Assembly (NCBI RefSeq): GCF_900101445.1 | Contig: NZ_FNKE01000001.1 | Location: 496,001 to 560,000, forward strand | Reading direction: 5' to 3' | DNA: 64,000 bases | Source of the DNA: Streptococcus equinus | GTDB lineage: Bacteria; Bacillota; Bacilli; Lactobacillales; Streptococcaceae | Shown here: one piece after another, positions 56,144 to 64,000 of the stretch | Layout of the letters: every line of letters begins with the position of its first letter | Numbering within the stretch: the stretch's first letter is position 1 | Translations under genes and position numbers: made by a program | Notes under the pieces: generated by a model | Database searches by the model: none | What the model saw: only the letters and a program-made list of their open reading frames with translations | What the model was told of the DNA's origin: nothing

Positions 56144-56161
56144 TTTCTAGTTTTTCAAAAT

Positions 56162-56191
56162 AAAAAGCTATCCTTTCGGATAGCTTTTTTT
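56162..56191. terminator. Bidirectional terminator between ldh and nox
   Basis: AAAAAGCTATC / GATAGCTTTTTT stem with CTTTCG loop. Confidence 0.93.
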
Positions 56192-56196
56192 GTGTC

Positions 56197-57564
56197 TTAT
56201 TTTGCATTTAAGGCAGCCATTGTGATGTAGTTGTACGGCTTATTGAAGTGAGGTAAGAAGAATAAATCTGTGAGAGCTAATTTATCAATCGTTACGCCTT
56301 CTTGAATAGCTAGTGAGAAAAGGTGAATACCTAATGAAACATCTGCCATAGCCAGCATCTGAGCGCCTAGTACACGTCTGCTTTCTTTGTCATAAACAAT
56401 CTTTAAAGTGACTTCGAAGTTATTTTTCTCGATGAAATCTGGTTTTTGTTTATCACTGTATTCAACTTCTTCTGCGTCAAAGCCTTTAGCTTTTGCTTTT
56501 TCAAGTGTTAAACCAGTTGATAGCATATTTAAACCATAAATGGAAATACCGTTTGAACCTTGCACACCAATTCCTTCAAGATTGTGTCCGCAAGCATTAT
56601 GCGCAGCAACGATACCTGTCCTTACTGCATTTGAGGCTAGTGCGATATAATCTGTTTCCCGAGAAGCATTGTTATAAATGGTTGCACAATCACCGATAGC
56701 ATAAACGCCTGGAATACTTGTTTCTTGTTTTTTATCAACGAGAAAAGCGCCGTTTTTGAAAAGTTCAGCTTTTCCAGCAGCAAGGTTTGTATTTGGTCTA
56801 AAGCCAACAGCAAGGATAACCATATCAACATTATAACTTGCTTTATCCGTGATGATTTTTTCAACTTTTGTTTTTCCGACAACTTCTTTAACGGTTTCTC
56901 CGAAAGCTAACTTGATGCCATGAGCTTGAAGATTATTTGCCATAATGGCACTTAAATCTTCGTCATAATAACCTGCAAGACATGTATCAGCAACATCAAT
57001 CAATGTCACTTCTTTTCCTTTACGTTGAAAGGCTTCTGCTAATTCTACACCAATGTAACCAGCACCCACAACTGCAACACGTGAAATCTCTTTTTCCTTA
57101 AGCTTTTCAATGACATCTTGAGCATTTTGATAGAGTTTTACAAACTGAATGTTTTCCAACTTAGCTTCAAATTCTTGGCTATCTTCTTTTAGCTCAACTC
57201 CCTTAATCGGTGGAATAATCGGCCTTGAACCTGTCGCAAAAATCAATTTATCGTAGCTTTCTAGATGTGGCTTACCGTCAACTAGAGCCGTCACCAATTT
57301 CTTATCGTAATCAACTGACTCTACAGGAGAATTCATGTAAATTCTTGCGCCCAACTGCTCAAGTTCTTCTTTATTTGAATAAAAAAGCCCTTCTGGTCCT
57401 GAAATCTGCTGACCAATCCATAAAGCCATCCCACATCCTAAAAATGAGATATTTGAATTTTGATCAAATACCACCACTTCGTTTTCAGAACCATAGTTAG
57501 TTAACATCGTTTTTATGCAAGCTGTACCAGCGTGATTTGCTCCAATTACAACAATTTTACTCAT
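56197..57564 (-). CDS. nox: Water-forming NADH oxidase
   Basis: A 455-residue flavoprotein that reduces O2 to water with NADH, sparing pyruvate from lactate formation in air. It has an FAD motif ([12 protein letters not shown]), the redox-active Cys in [10 protein letters not shown] (sulfenic acid cycle), an NADH motif ([14 protein letters not shown]) and a second FAD motif (VYAIGDCA). Opposite the ldh gene across a shared terminator. A near-perfect CcpA site overlaps the predicted -35, so glucose repression is expected. Confidence 0.94.
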   Translation of the reverse strand: MSKIVVIGANHAGTACIKTMLTNYGSENEVVVFDQNSNISFLGCGMALWIGQQISGPEGLFYSNKEELEQLGARIYMNSPVESVDYDKKLVTALVDGKPHLESYDKLIFATGSRPIIPPIKGVELKEDSQEFEAKLENIQFVKLYQNAQDVIEKLKEKEISRVAVVGAGYIGVELAEAFQRKGKEVTLIDVADTCLAGYYDEDLSAIMANNLQAHGIKLAFGETVKEVVGKTKVEKIITDKASYNVDMVILAVGFRPNTNLAAGKAELFKNGAFLVDKKQETSIPGVYAIGDCATIYNNASRETDYIALASNAVRTGIVAAHNACGHNLEGIGVQGSNGISIYGLNMLSTGLTLEKAKAKGFDAEEVEYSDKQKPDFIEKNNFEVTLKIVYDKESRRVLGAQMLAMADVSLGIHLFSLAIQEGVTIDKLALTDLFFLPHFNKPYNYITMAALNAK

Positions 57565-57612
57565 AGAAGTAACCTCGATTATCTTATTTATTAAGGTAAC
57601 TATATCATATAT

Positions 57613-57626
57613 TTAAAACGCTTACA
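57613..57626 (-). promoter_or_regulatory. CcpA-binding cre site at the nox promoter
   Basis: Minus-strand TGTAAGCGTTTTAA matches cre (TGWAARCGYTWWCA) at 13 of 14 positions. It covers the candidate -35 TTGTAA (57628-57623), 18 bp from TATAGT (57604-57599). Confidence 0.7.
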
Positions 57627-57637
57627 ATTATTTAGCT

Positions 57638-57671
57638 TAAAAAATAAGTTGGCATAATACCAACTTATTTG
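57638..57671 (-). terminator. Terminator of the nucleoside transporter operon
   Basis: AAATAAGTTGG / CCAACTTATTT perfect 11-bp stem with T6 on the minus strand. Confidence 0.9.
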
Positions 57672-57673
57672 TT

Positions 57674-58630
57674 TTATTTCGATTTAATGTAGTTAACACC
57701 ATCTGCTTTTGGTGCAACAGCTTTACCGAAGAAGGCTGCTAAGACAACGATTGTCAATACATATGGTGCAACTTTAAGGTAAACAGATGGAATGCTTGAG
57801 AAGAATGGTAATTGTGCTCCAATAATCGCAAGAGATTGTGATAAACCGAAGAATAGACTTGAAAGCATAGCACCAACTGGATTCCAACGACCAAAAATCA
57901 TAGCAGCAAGAGCGATGAAACCAGGACCTGCAATTGTTGTAACCGCAAAGTTATTTGAAATAGTTTGTGCGTAAACAGCACCACCGATTCCTCCAAGGAA
58001 ACCTGAAATCATAACACCTGCGTAACGCATAAGGTAAACATTAATACCTAGTGTATCAGCTGCTTGTGGGTGTTCACCAACTGAACGAAGGCGAAGACCA
58101 AAACGTGTTTTGAAGATGATGTACCATGAAATAAATGACACCAAAATCGCTACATAAGCCACTAATGATGTATTGTTGAAGAAGATTTTTCCGATAAATG
58201 GAATATCTTTTAAAATCGGGAATGAAAAACGACCGAATGTTTGAGTAATTGTATCTGTTTGACCTTTACCAAACAAGTGACGGCATTGGAAAACCGCAAA
58301 TGATGGTGCAATCAAGTTCAATACTGTACCAGACACTACGTGGTCAGCACGTAAATTAATAGTTGCTACTGCGTGGATAAGTGAGTACAAGAGACCAACT
58401 AAACCAGCAACAATTGAAGCAACCCAAGGTGTCGCATGTCCGAAAACATCAGCATATGTAAGGTTGAACAAAACACCTGAGAAAGCACCCATGACCATGA
58501 TCCCTTCAAGACCGACGTTAACGATACCTCCGCGTTCAGAGAATGTTCCACCGATACTTGTGAAAATCAAAGGTGCAGAATAAATTAGCATGGAAGAAAC
58601 TAATAGGGCTAACGTTGTTGAAAAACTCAT
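57674..58630 (-). CDS. rnsD: Nucleoside ABC transporter permease
   Basis: A 318-residue permease with about eight to ten helices of the BmpC/YufQ/RnsD type (family sequence FSERGGIVNVGLEGIMVMGAF, and the coupling region LRLRSVGEHPQAADTLGI). It forms the membrane channel with the next permease for (ribo)nucleoside uptake. It follows that gene by one base. The operon matches rnsBACD of S. mutans. Confidence 0.9.
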   Translation of the reverse strand: MSFSTTLALLVSSMLIYSAPLIFTSIGGTFSERGGIVNVGLEGIMVMGAFSGVLFNLTYADVFGHATPWVASIVAGLVGLLYSLIHAVATINLRADHVVSGTVLNLIAPSFAVFQCRHLFGKGQTDTITQTFGRFSFPILKDIPFIGKIFFNNTSLVAYVAILVSFISWYIIFKTRFGLRLRSVGEHPQAADTLGINVYLMRYAGVMISGFLGGIGGAVYAQTISNNFAVTTIAGPGFIALAAMIFGRWNPVGAMLSSLFFGLSQSLAIIGAQLPFFSSIPSVYLKVAPYVLTIVVLAAFFGKAVAPKADGVNYIKSK

Positions 58631-58631
58631 C

Positions 58632-59690
58632 TTACTTTCCTCCTTCTTCTTTTTTAGTTTTAATAAATTGACGAATCAAGTAGTCAGCTCCAACGAAGAA
58701 GATGATGAATGCTGACACAACATCGATAACTTCTGATGGGATACCAATCATACCTGTTTTACCGATTGAAAGAACGGCATACAAGAATGAAGCAAATGGA
58801 ATACCAAGAGCTGTATTAACAGCAAGTAGAGATACGGCCATTCCGTCCCATCCGATACTTAATGAGCTTGTTTGAGAATAAACATTTCCGAATGTTCCAA
58901 GACCTTCAACAGTACCACCAAGACCAGCAAGAGCACCTGAGATAATCATTGAAACTACAATCAAATGTTTAGCTGACATACCAGCGTATTCAGCAGCATG
59001 TGGGTTAATCCCTACAGAAGTAATTTCATAACCCAGTGTTGTTTTACGCATTAAGAACCATACGATAAAGACAGCAAATAAGGCGATGAAAATACCGATG
59101 TTGATACGTGAGTTATCTGTTAAAGCAGATAACCATTCTGTTTGATATGATGCATTTTCAGAAACTTTGATAGTTGCTTCTGTTGTACGCATGATTTTAT
59201 CTGGAAAGACATCTTGGATAAGGTATTGTGTTCCGTACAAGATGATGTAGTTCATCATGATTGTAACGATAACTTCACTTGTACCAAGGAAAGCACGTAA
59301 AATACCAGGAATTGCTCCAGCGATACCACCAGCAATAAGACCAACCAAAACAGTACAAATTACTGAAAATGGTTTTGGTAAATCAGGGAATGACAAAGCA
59401 AACCAAACTGACATTACCCAACCCATTAACGCTTGACCAGGAAGACCAACGTTAAAGAAACCAGCTTTTGAAGCAACTGAGAAACCAAGGGCAATCAGGA
59501 TAAGTGGACCCATTGCACGGAAGATTTCACCAATATTTTTTACTGAACCAAATGCAGTGTAAAGCAAATCGTTATATGCCCACAAAGGATTGTATCCGAA
59601 GCAAAGCATAAGGATTGCTCCGAGTAACATTCCAAGGAATACTGCAATCAATGGAACAGCCCATTTTTGGGTTTTCTTAGACATTAACAT
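58632..59690 (-). CDS. rnsC: Nucleoside ABC transporter permease
   Basis: A 352-residue permease, partner of the one downstream, with the corresponding motifs (FFNVGLPGQALMGWVMSVW; LGYEITSVGINPHAAEYAGM). I start at 59690, six bases after AGGAGG. The frame opens at 59717, but those codons run through the ribosome-binding site and overlap the ATPase by 41 bp. The remaining overlap is 14 bp. ATG at 59684 is also possible. Confidence 0.9.
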   Translation of the reverse strand: MLMSKKTQKWAVPLIAVFLGMLLGAILMLCFGYNPLWAYNDLLYTAFGSVKNIGEIFRAMGPLILIALGFSVASKAGFFNVGLPGQALMGWVMSVWFALSFPDLPKPFSVICTVLVGLIAGGIAGAIPGILRAFLGTSEVIVTIMMNYIILYGTQYLIQDVFPDKIMRTTEATIKVSENASYQTEWLSALTDNSRINIGIFIALFAVFIVWFLMRKTTLGYEITSVGINPHAAEYAGMSAKHLIVVSMIISGALAGLGGTVEGLGTFGNVYSQTSSLSIGWDGMAVSLLAVNTALGIPFASFLYAVLSIGKTGMIGIPSEVIDVVSAFIIFFVGADYLIRQFIKTKKEEGGK

Positions 59691-61221
59691 TAGAATCCTC
59701 CTTTTCCACTTTTCCACCAGCCATCAAAATACCAAGTTCTTGTTTATTGGTTGTGGCAGCGTCTAAGATACCTTGAATTTTACCATCATGAATAACGGCA
59801 ATACGGTCGGAAACATCAAGGATTTCATCTAATTCAAAACTAATAACTAAAACGGCTTTACCTTTATCACGTTCGGCAACCAAACGTTTACGAATATATT
59901 CAATCGCACCGACGTCAAGTCCACGTGTTGGTTGACTTACGATAAGCAAATCAGGATTGCGGTCGATTTCACGAGCAATAACAGCTTTTTGTTGGTTACC
60001 ACCTGAAAGGGCACCACCTGATACCAATTCACTTGCAGCACGAACATCGAATTCAGCCATCAATTGACGAGCGTGTTCATTCAACTTGTGATAGTTCATG
60101 AAACCATGTTTACTGAACGGCTCTTTATAGTAAGTTTGAAGAGCAATATTTTCAGCAATTGTCATATCAAGAACCATACCATCACGGTGACGATCTTCTG
60201 GTACGTGCCCAACACCCAATTCAGTAATCTTACGTGGACGTTGGTTTGTCATGTCAACACCTTTGATGAAGAAATTACCTGATTCAACTTTACGCAAACC
60301 AGTCAATGCTTCAACCAATTCTGTTTGACCATTTCCATCGATACCTGCGATACCAACGATTTCACCAGCACGAACATCCAATGACAATTCTTTAACAGCT
60401 GGAACGCCTCGGTTTTCGTTAACAACTAAATCTTTGATTGAAAGAACAACGTCTTTTGGATTAGCTGGAATTTTATCTGTTTTGAATGAAACAGCACGAC
60501 CAACCATCATTTCAGCCAATTCGTTACTTGTTGAATCAGCGACAGGAACTGTTTGAATTGATTTACCGTGACGGATAACTGTAACTCGGTCTGCTACGGC
60601 ACGAATTTCATCAAGTTTGTGAGTAATTAAGATGATTGATTTGCCTTCTTTAACCAAATTACGCATAATATCAAGCAATTCAGTAATTTCAGAAGGTGTT
60701 AAAACAGCTGTTGGTTCATCAAAGATAATGATATCAGCTCCGCGGTAAAGTGTTTTTAAGATTTCAACACGTTGTTGCGCACCAACTGAAATATCAGAAA
60801 TTTTAGCAGACGGATCTACGGCTAAACCGTATTTCTCTGATAATTCTTTGATTTCTTTACTTGCTTTTTTAAGGTCAAGGATTCCAGGACCTTTTGTTAC
60901 TTCATTACCCAAGATAATGTTTTCAGCAACTGTAAAAGCTTCAACCAACATAAAGTGTTGGTGAACCATTCCAATGCCCATCTTAGCAGATTTAGATGGT
61001 GAATCTAGTGTAGCTTCTTCACCTTTTACCAAGATTTGACCACTTGTTGGTTGCAAAAGACCAGCAAGCATATTCATCAAAGTCGATTTACCGGCACCAT
61101 TTTCTCCAAGAAGAGCATGGATTTCACCTTTTCTGACTTCTAAATTAATATGGTCATTTGCGACAAAATCACCAAATTTCTTGGTAATCTCACGCATTTC
61201 TATGACGTTTTCATGTGTCAT
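59677..61221 (-). CDS. rnsA: Nucleoside ABC transporter ATPase, duplicated domains
   Basis: A 514-residue sugar-type ABC ATPase with two domains. Domain 1 is intact (GENGAGKSTLM, VGAQQRVEI signature variant, IIFDEPTAVL). Domain 2 is degenerate at Walker A (GIDGNGQTEL) with signature LSGGNQQK and VSQPTRGLDVG at Walker B, as is normal for this family. It drives nucleoside import. It starts 147 bp after rnsB, past an intercistronic terminator, so it may be expressed less than the binding protein. Confidence 0.92.
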   Translation of the reverse strand: MTHENVIEMREITKKFGDFVANDHINLEVRKGEIHALLGENGAGKSTLMNMLAGLLQPTSGQILVKGEEATLDSPSKSAKMGIGMVHQHFMLVEAFTVAENIILGNEVTKGPGILDLKKASKEIKELSEKYGLAVDPSAKISDISVGAQQRVEILKTLYRGADIIIFDEPTAVLTPSEITELLDIMRNLVKEGKSIILITHKLDEIRAVADRVTVIRHGKSIQTVPVADSTSNELAEMMVGRAVSFKTDKIPANPKDVVLSIKDLVVNENRGVPAVKELSLDVRAGEIVGIAGIDGNGQTELVEALTGLRKVESGNFFIKGVDMTNQRPRKITELGVGHVPEDRHRDGMVLDMTIAENIALQTYYKEPFSKHGFMNYHKLNEHARQLMAEFDVRAASELVSGGALSGGNQQKAVIAREIDRNPDLLIVSQPTRGLDVGAIEYIRKRLVAERDKGKAVLVISFELDEILDVSDRIAVIHDGKIQGILDAATTNKQELGILMAGGKVEKEDSNVNV

Positions 61222-61257
61222 TTGTGATCCCTTTCAGTCTAATAATAATTTTTAGGT

Positions 61258-61321
61258 CAGTTAAGCCCATTAAAAGACTTTTAATGAACTTAACTGAGAT
61301 AAAAATGACTTTTTATCTCAG
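61258..61321. repeat. Two overlapping inverted repeats between rnsB and rnsA
   Basis: Repeat 1: CAGTTAAG..CATTAAAAG / CTTTTAATG..CTTAACTG (61258-61296). Repeat 2: CTGAGATAAAAA / TTTTTATCTCAG (61294-61305 with 61310-61321, loop TGAC). They share the CTG at 61294-61296, so both cannot be fully paired at once. Confidence 0.8.
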
Positions 61322-61324
61322 CCC

Positions 61325-61357
61325 CTGAAAAAAGGCGACCAAATTGGTCGCTTTTTT
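61325..61357 (-). terminator. Intercistronic terminator after rnsB
   Basis: AAAAAAGGCGACC / GGTCGCTTTTTT stem with AAATT loop; T6 on the minus strand. It probably gives partial read-through into rnsA. Confidence 0.88.
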
Positions 61358-61368
61358 CAAAAGAGCGA

Positions 61369-62433
61369 TTATTTTTTCACGCCGTCATCAACTTTTACTT
61401 CGCCTTTGATAACTTTTTCTTTTGCAGCATCTACAGCAGATTTGATGTTATCAGGAAGGTTTGTAGTAACAAGATCTACACCACCGTCTTTAAGACCGTA
61501 TGTACGAGTTTGGTTACCACCGAATTTTTCATCTTTAAGTTGACCGTTAGCGATATCTTTAACAACTTGACCTACTTCTTTGATTGTTGAAGTCAAAACA
61601 AAGTTTGATTTCACTTTATCTGATGAAGTGTAGTTACCTTCTTCAGTTTGGTCACGGTCTACACCGATAACCCAAACTTTTTGATCGCTATCAGCTGGTA
61701 ATTTTTCGTTGATTTCTTTAGCTTGTGAGAAGACACCAGTACCTGAACCACCAGCAGCATGGTAAATAACATCAGCACCGCTAGCGTACATTGTTGCAGC
61801 GATTGTTTTACCTTTAGCTGAGTCAGAGTATGAACCAGCGTATTGAACGTCAACTTTGATTGAGCTGTCTACTGAAGCAACACCTTCTTTGAATCCAGTT
61901 TCAAAACGAGTGATTGTGTCAGATTCTACACCACCTACAAAACCAACGTGTTTTGTTTTAGTTTGCATTGCAGCTGCGATACCTGCAAGGTAAGCACCTT
62001 CGTTATCTGCGAACAATACACTTTCAACGTTTTTGTGGTCTGCAACAACATCATCGATGATAACATAGTTTGTATCTTCGTTTTGTGGAGCAGCTTCATC
62101 AACTGCATCGTGAAGGTTGTAACCAATTGCAAAAACAAGGTTGTAACCATTTGAAACAGCTGAGTCAAGGTTTGTTGCATAGTCTGACTCACTATCAGAT
62201 TGGAAGTAAGTGTAGTCAGTATCTTTTTTCAATTTGTTTTCTTTACCCCAAGCTTGCATACCTTCCCAAGCAGATTGGTTGAATGATTTATCATCAACAC
62301 CACCTGTATCAGTAACGATTGCAGCTTTTACGCTTGAGTTTGAGCTAGAGCTAGATGAATTTGAACGACTACATGCGCCAAGCGCTAATGTTGCTACTGC
62401 AGCAAGTCCAAGACCAACAATTTTCTTGTTCAT
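61369..62433 (-). CDS. rnsB: BMP-family nucleoside-binding lipoprotein
   Basis: A 354-residue lipoprotein. A signal peptide ends at a lipobox (TLALGACSRS, Cys20), then a Ser/Asn-rich tether and the BMP/PnrA fold (AIVTDTGGVDDKSFNQSAWEG; AAGGSGTGVFSQAKE). Family members bind purine and pyrimidine nucleosides outside the membrane and deliver them to the permease. It is the first gene of the transporter group, and follows deoC after a 193-bp structured gap. Confidence 0.94.
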   Translation of the reverse strand: MNKKIVGLGLAAVATLALGACSRSNSSSSSSNSSVKAAIVTDTGGVDDKSFNQSAWEGMQAWGKENKLKKDTDYTYFQSDSESDYATNLDSAVSNGYNLVFAIGYNLHDAVDEAAPQNEDTNYVIIDDVVADHKNVESVLFADNEGAYLAGIAAAMQTKTKHVGFVGGVESDTITRFETGFKEGVASVDSSIKVDVQYAGSYSDSAKGKTIAATMYASGADVIYHAAGGSGTGVFSQAKEINEKLPADSDQKVWVIGVDRDQTEEGNYTSSDKVKSNFVLTSTIKEVGQVVKDIANGQLKDEKFGGNQTRTYGLKDGGVDLVTTNLPDNIKSAVDAAKEKVIKGEVKVDDGVKK

Positions 62434-62439
62434 GAAAAA

Positions 62440-62600
62440 TGAACCCTCCTAAAAAACTTATAAGCAACGTTTGTTGCTAAAATCTATCAAGCCAAATGGC
62501 TTAATGAACACTCTGAAATAGACATTTAGACGTCTACAAAACTGTGGCAATGTTACCACCTGACCGTCATCGCGACCGTCCACAATGGAAATAGGTTGTT
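62440..62600 (-). promoter_or_regulatory. Structured leader between deoC and rnsB
   Basis: Several hairpins are present: AGCAAC/GTTGCT (62463-62478), AAGCC/GGCTT (62489-62502), GTGGCA/TACCAC (62544-62559, one G-U), plus a GACCGTC direct repeat 12 bp apart (62562-62580) in an otherwise AT-rich gap. No known riboswitch recognised and no terminator inside. Confidence 0.5.
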
Positions 62601-62626
62601 TGTTAAAACTCAAATAGTATTAATGC

Positions 62627-63292
62627 TTAGTAGCTACCTTCTGCAGCTGTTTCACCATTAACAATTGCAACACCAGAAGATGCTCCAATGCGTGTTGCTC
62701 CTGCTTTGACAAATGCTTCTGCATCAGCATATGAACGAGCACCACCTGCAGCTTTTACGCCGATGTTAGGACCGACTGTTTTACGCATAAGGGCAACATC
62801 GTGTACATTTGCTCCTGCAGTTGAGAAACCAGTAGATGTTTTAACGTAATCAGCTCCAGCTGCAACTGATAATTGACATGCTTTTTCTTTTTCTTCATCA
62901 GTTAAAAGACAAGTTTCAATGATAACTTTTACTAATTTATCGCCACTTGCTTCAACAACAGCACGAATATCATTTTCAACAAAATCATATTCTTTTGCTT
63001 TCAAGCGACCGATATTAATAACCATATCAATCTCATCAGCACCGTTTTCGATAGCGTCTTTTGTTTCGAACGCTTTTACACGACTTGTGTTAGCCCCTAG
63101 AGGGAATCCGATAACAGTACAAACTTTTACATCAGAATCTTTTAAGGCTTCCGCAGCATGAGAAACCCAAGTTGGGTTAACGCAGACGCTAGCAAAGTTG
63201 TATTCTTTAGCTTCAGCAATAAGATTATCAATTTGATCTTGAGTGCTTTCAGGTTTCAATAAAGTGTGATCAATGTATTTGTTAATTGACAT
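62627..63292 (-). CDS. deoC: Deoxyribose-phosphate aldolase
   Basis: A 221-residue TIM-barrel aldolase cleaving deoxyribose 5-phosphate to glyceraldehyde 3-phosphate and acetaldehyde during deoxynucleoside use. The Schiff-base Lys is in [14 protein letters not shown], and the second active-site Lys in GVKAAGGAR. The transport genes downstream supply nucleosides. GGAAGGAACGG precedes the ATG. A 500-bp regulatory region lies upstream. Confidence 0.96.
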   Translation of the reverse strand: MSINKYIDHTLLKPESTQDQIDNLIAEAKEYNFASVCVNPTWVSHAAEALKDSDVKVCTVIGFPLGANTSRVKAFETKDAIENGADEIDMVINIGRLKAKEYDFVENDIRAVVEASGDKLVKVIIETCLLTDEEKEKACQLSVAAGADYVKTSTGFSTAGANVHDVALMRKTVGPNIGVKAAGGARSYADAEAFVKAGATRIGASSGVAIVNGETAAEGSY

Positions 63293-63356
63293 TAATATAA
63301 TTTCCGTTCCTTCCTGAAAATGTTATTTTCATTTCATTAATAATTACACTCTATCT

Positions 63357-63453
63357 ATTCTACCATTTTTTTGATAGAATGTAAGTCTTTTTTGCTATTT
63401 TTTTAATAAAGAGAAAAAATGGCAAAAACCGAAAATTCATTAAAACGCTTATT
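63357..63453 (-). promoter_or_regulatory. deoC promoter with weak cre-like site
   Basis: Leftward TTACAT, 16 bp, TAGAAT (63362-63357). About 80 bp upstream, AATAAGCGTTTTAA (63453-63440) resembles a CcpA cre with three mismatches. Confidence 0.55.
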
Positions 63454-63502
63454 TCGTTTCACTTCTGTATAAAAACCTTATTGTAGCAACCTTTTTGCGT
63501 TA

Positions 63503-63531
63503 AATATGACATATGTGTCATATGTCATATT
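63503..63531. repeat. Perfect 13-bp inverted repeat upstream of deoC
   Basis: AATATGACATATG, spacer TGT, CATATGTCATATT. It contains TGACATATG half-sites and looks like an operator. A related pair ATGTCATA-N7-TATGACAT lies at 63680-63702, with further TGTCA motifs to 63720. Confidence 0.8.
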
Positions 63532-63588
63532 CGGTATTTCTGAACCTTTTTCTATCATTTTACTATAAACAACAAGATTTTGCGACCA

Positions 63589-63638
63589 TAAAATCAGTGT
63601 ATTTTAGCTATGTAATCGCTTAAAATTAGTGTATTTTA
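63589..63638. repeat. Tandem TAAAAT-N6-ATTTTA palindromes
   Basis: TAAAATCAGTGTATTTTA (63589-63606) and TAAAATTAGTGTATTTTA (63621-63638) differ at one base and start 32 bp apart, about three helical turns. Operator-like. The gap 63293-63796 has no gene. Confidence 0.75.
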
Positions 63639-63735
63639 TGATTTTTATGTGAATAATTATACTTTAGAAAGTGACTACCATGTCATAATTATTCTATGAC
63701 ATTTGTCACAAAGCTTGTCATTAAAGGAATCCAAC

Positions 63736-63791
63736 AAAAAAATCCTTATCGAACTAGAAATAATAACTAATTCAATAAAGATTTTTTATTC
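63736..63791 (-). terminator. Terminator of the rsmC-like gene
   Basis: Long imperfect stem AAATCCTTATCGAACTAG / CTAATTCAATAAAGATTT with flanking A and T runs, just after the stop codon. Confidence 0.75.
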
Positions 63792-63796
63792 ACTTA

Positions 63797-64000
63797 TTAA
63801 TTTTTTTCACTGCGTAAAATATAATAGCCTTTATCACGTTTTAAAATCTCAACGTTTCCGAAAATTTCTTCCATTTTAGCTTTAGCACTTGGTGCCCCTT
63901 GCTTTTTCTGAATTACAATAGTCAGGTTTCCACCAGCGTTTAAATAGTTAATACTTTCAGAAATAATCGTATGGACAACTTGTTTTCCAGCGCGAATTGG
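63797..64000 (-). CDS. rsmC: C-terminal part of an RsmC-type SAM-dependent methyltransferase
   Basis: The last 67 codons of a gene running off the right edge; stop TAA at 63799-63797. The visible end begins PIRAGKQVVH, preceded in the family by the NPP catalytic motif, and continues NLTIVIQKKQGAPSAKAKM and VEILKRDKGYYILRSEKN. This is the C-terminus of the class I methyltransferase that in streptococci is annotated as RsmC-like (16S rRNA m2G1207). Most of the domain, including the SAM site, is outside the window. Confidence 0.85.
   Translation of the reverse strand, partial: PIRAGKQVVHTIISESINYLNAGGNLTIVIQKKQGAPSAKAKMEEIFGNVEILKRDKGYYILRSEKN

Overview
The window is a low-GC Gram-positive chromosome segment that I read as Streptococcus. 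The evidence is the XerS recombinase beside a 31-bp difSL-type site, the srtA-gyrA / ldh / nox neighbourhood, a SatD-family gene, an RNA matching the lactic-acid-bacterial asd RNA, an rnsBACD-type nucleoside transporter behind deoC, and a cin-box-like site at dprA. A TelE-like LXG toxin points to the S. bovis/S. equinus (gallolyticus) group, but species is inference. No rRNA, tRNA, insertion sequence, prophage or CRISPR array was seen.

Layout. (1) 1-2.9 kb: the end of an unidentified gene, then a type VIIb secretion LXG toxin, a membrane protein (likely immunity) and a DUF4176 protein. (2) 2.9-10.3 kb: an AraC regulator divergent from two YbtP/YbtQ-like ABC half-transporters plus a complete ECF module (S component, EcfT, fused EcfA). 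(3) 10.4-12 kb: the chromosome dimer resolution locus (difSL, xerS), taken as the replication terminus. Genes left of it run mainly rightward and genes right of it mainly leftward. (4) 12-17.6 kb: an HdiR-like repressor and a BceAB-RS antimicrobial-peptide detoxification operon, preceded by two unlisted small membrane proteins and a perfect BceR-type box. (5) 17.6-28.5 kb: trmFO, a SatD/DUF3307/membrane-protein operon under three regularly spaced palindromes, topA, dprA, maa, rnhB, rbgA, a DUF4231 gene and two hypotheticals.

(6) 28.6-34.4 kb: a LanFEG-type lantibiotic-immunity transporter with its own two-component system, then an ABC-F ATPase. (7) 34.5-37.4 kb: vitamin B6 salvage (S component, pyridoxamine kinase) divergent from a MocR/PdxR-like regulator that lacks the usual PLP lysine. 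(8) 37.4-43.5 kb: dapA, asd, asd RNA, cls, and fhs with PurR boxes. (9) 43.6-47.4 kb: coaB-coaC-panT and phosphoglucomutase. (10) 47.6-52.3 kb: an Nramp-related carrier without canonical metal ligands, a TDT carrier, a secreted DUF1002 protein, a VOC protein and sortase A. (11) 52.3-57.6 kb: gyrA, ldh, nox. (12) 57.7-64 kb: nucleoside uptake (rnsD, C, A, B) and deoC, then a 500-bp operator-rich gap and the end of an RsmC-type methyltransferase.

Functionally the window mixes housekeeping genes near the terminus with several peptide- or metal-facing modules: one LXG toxin, two antimicrobial-peptide resistance operons, and one possible chelate uptake locus. Regulatory elements were identified by eye. 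Family assignments rest on motif recognition, not searches.
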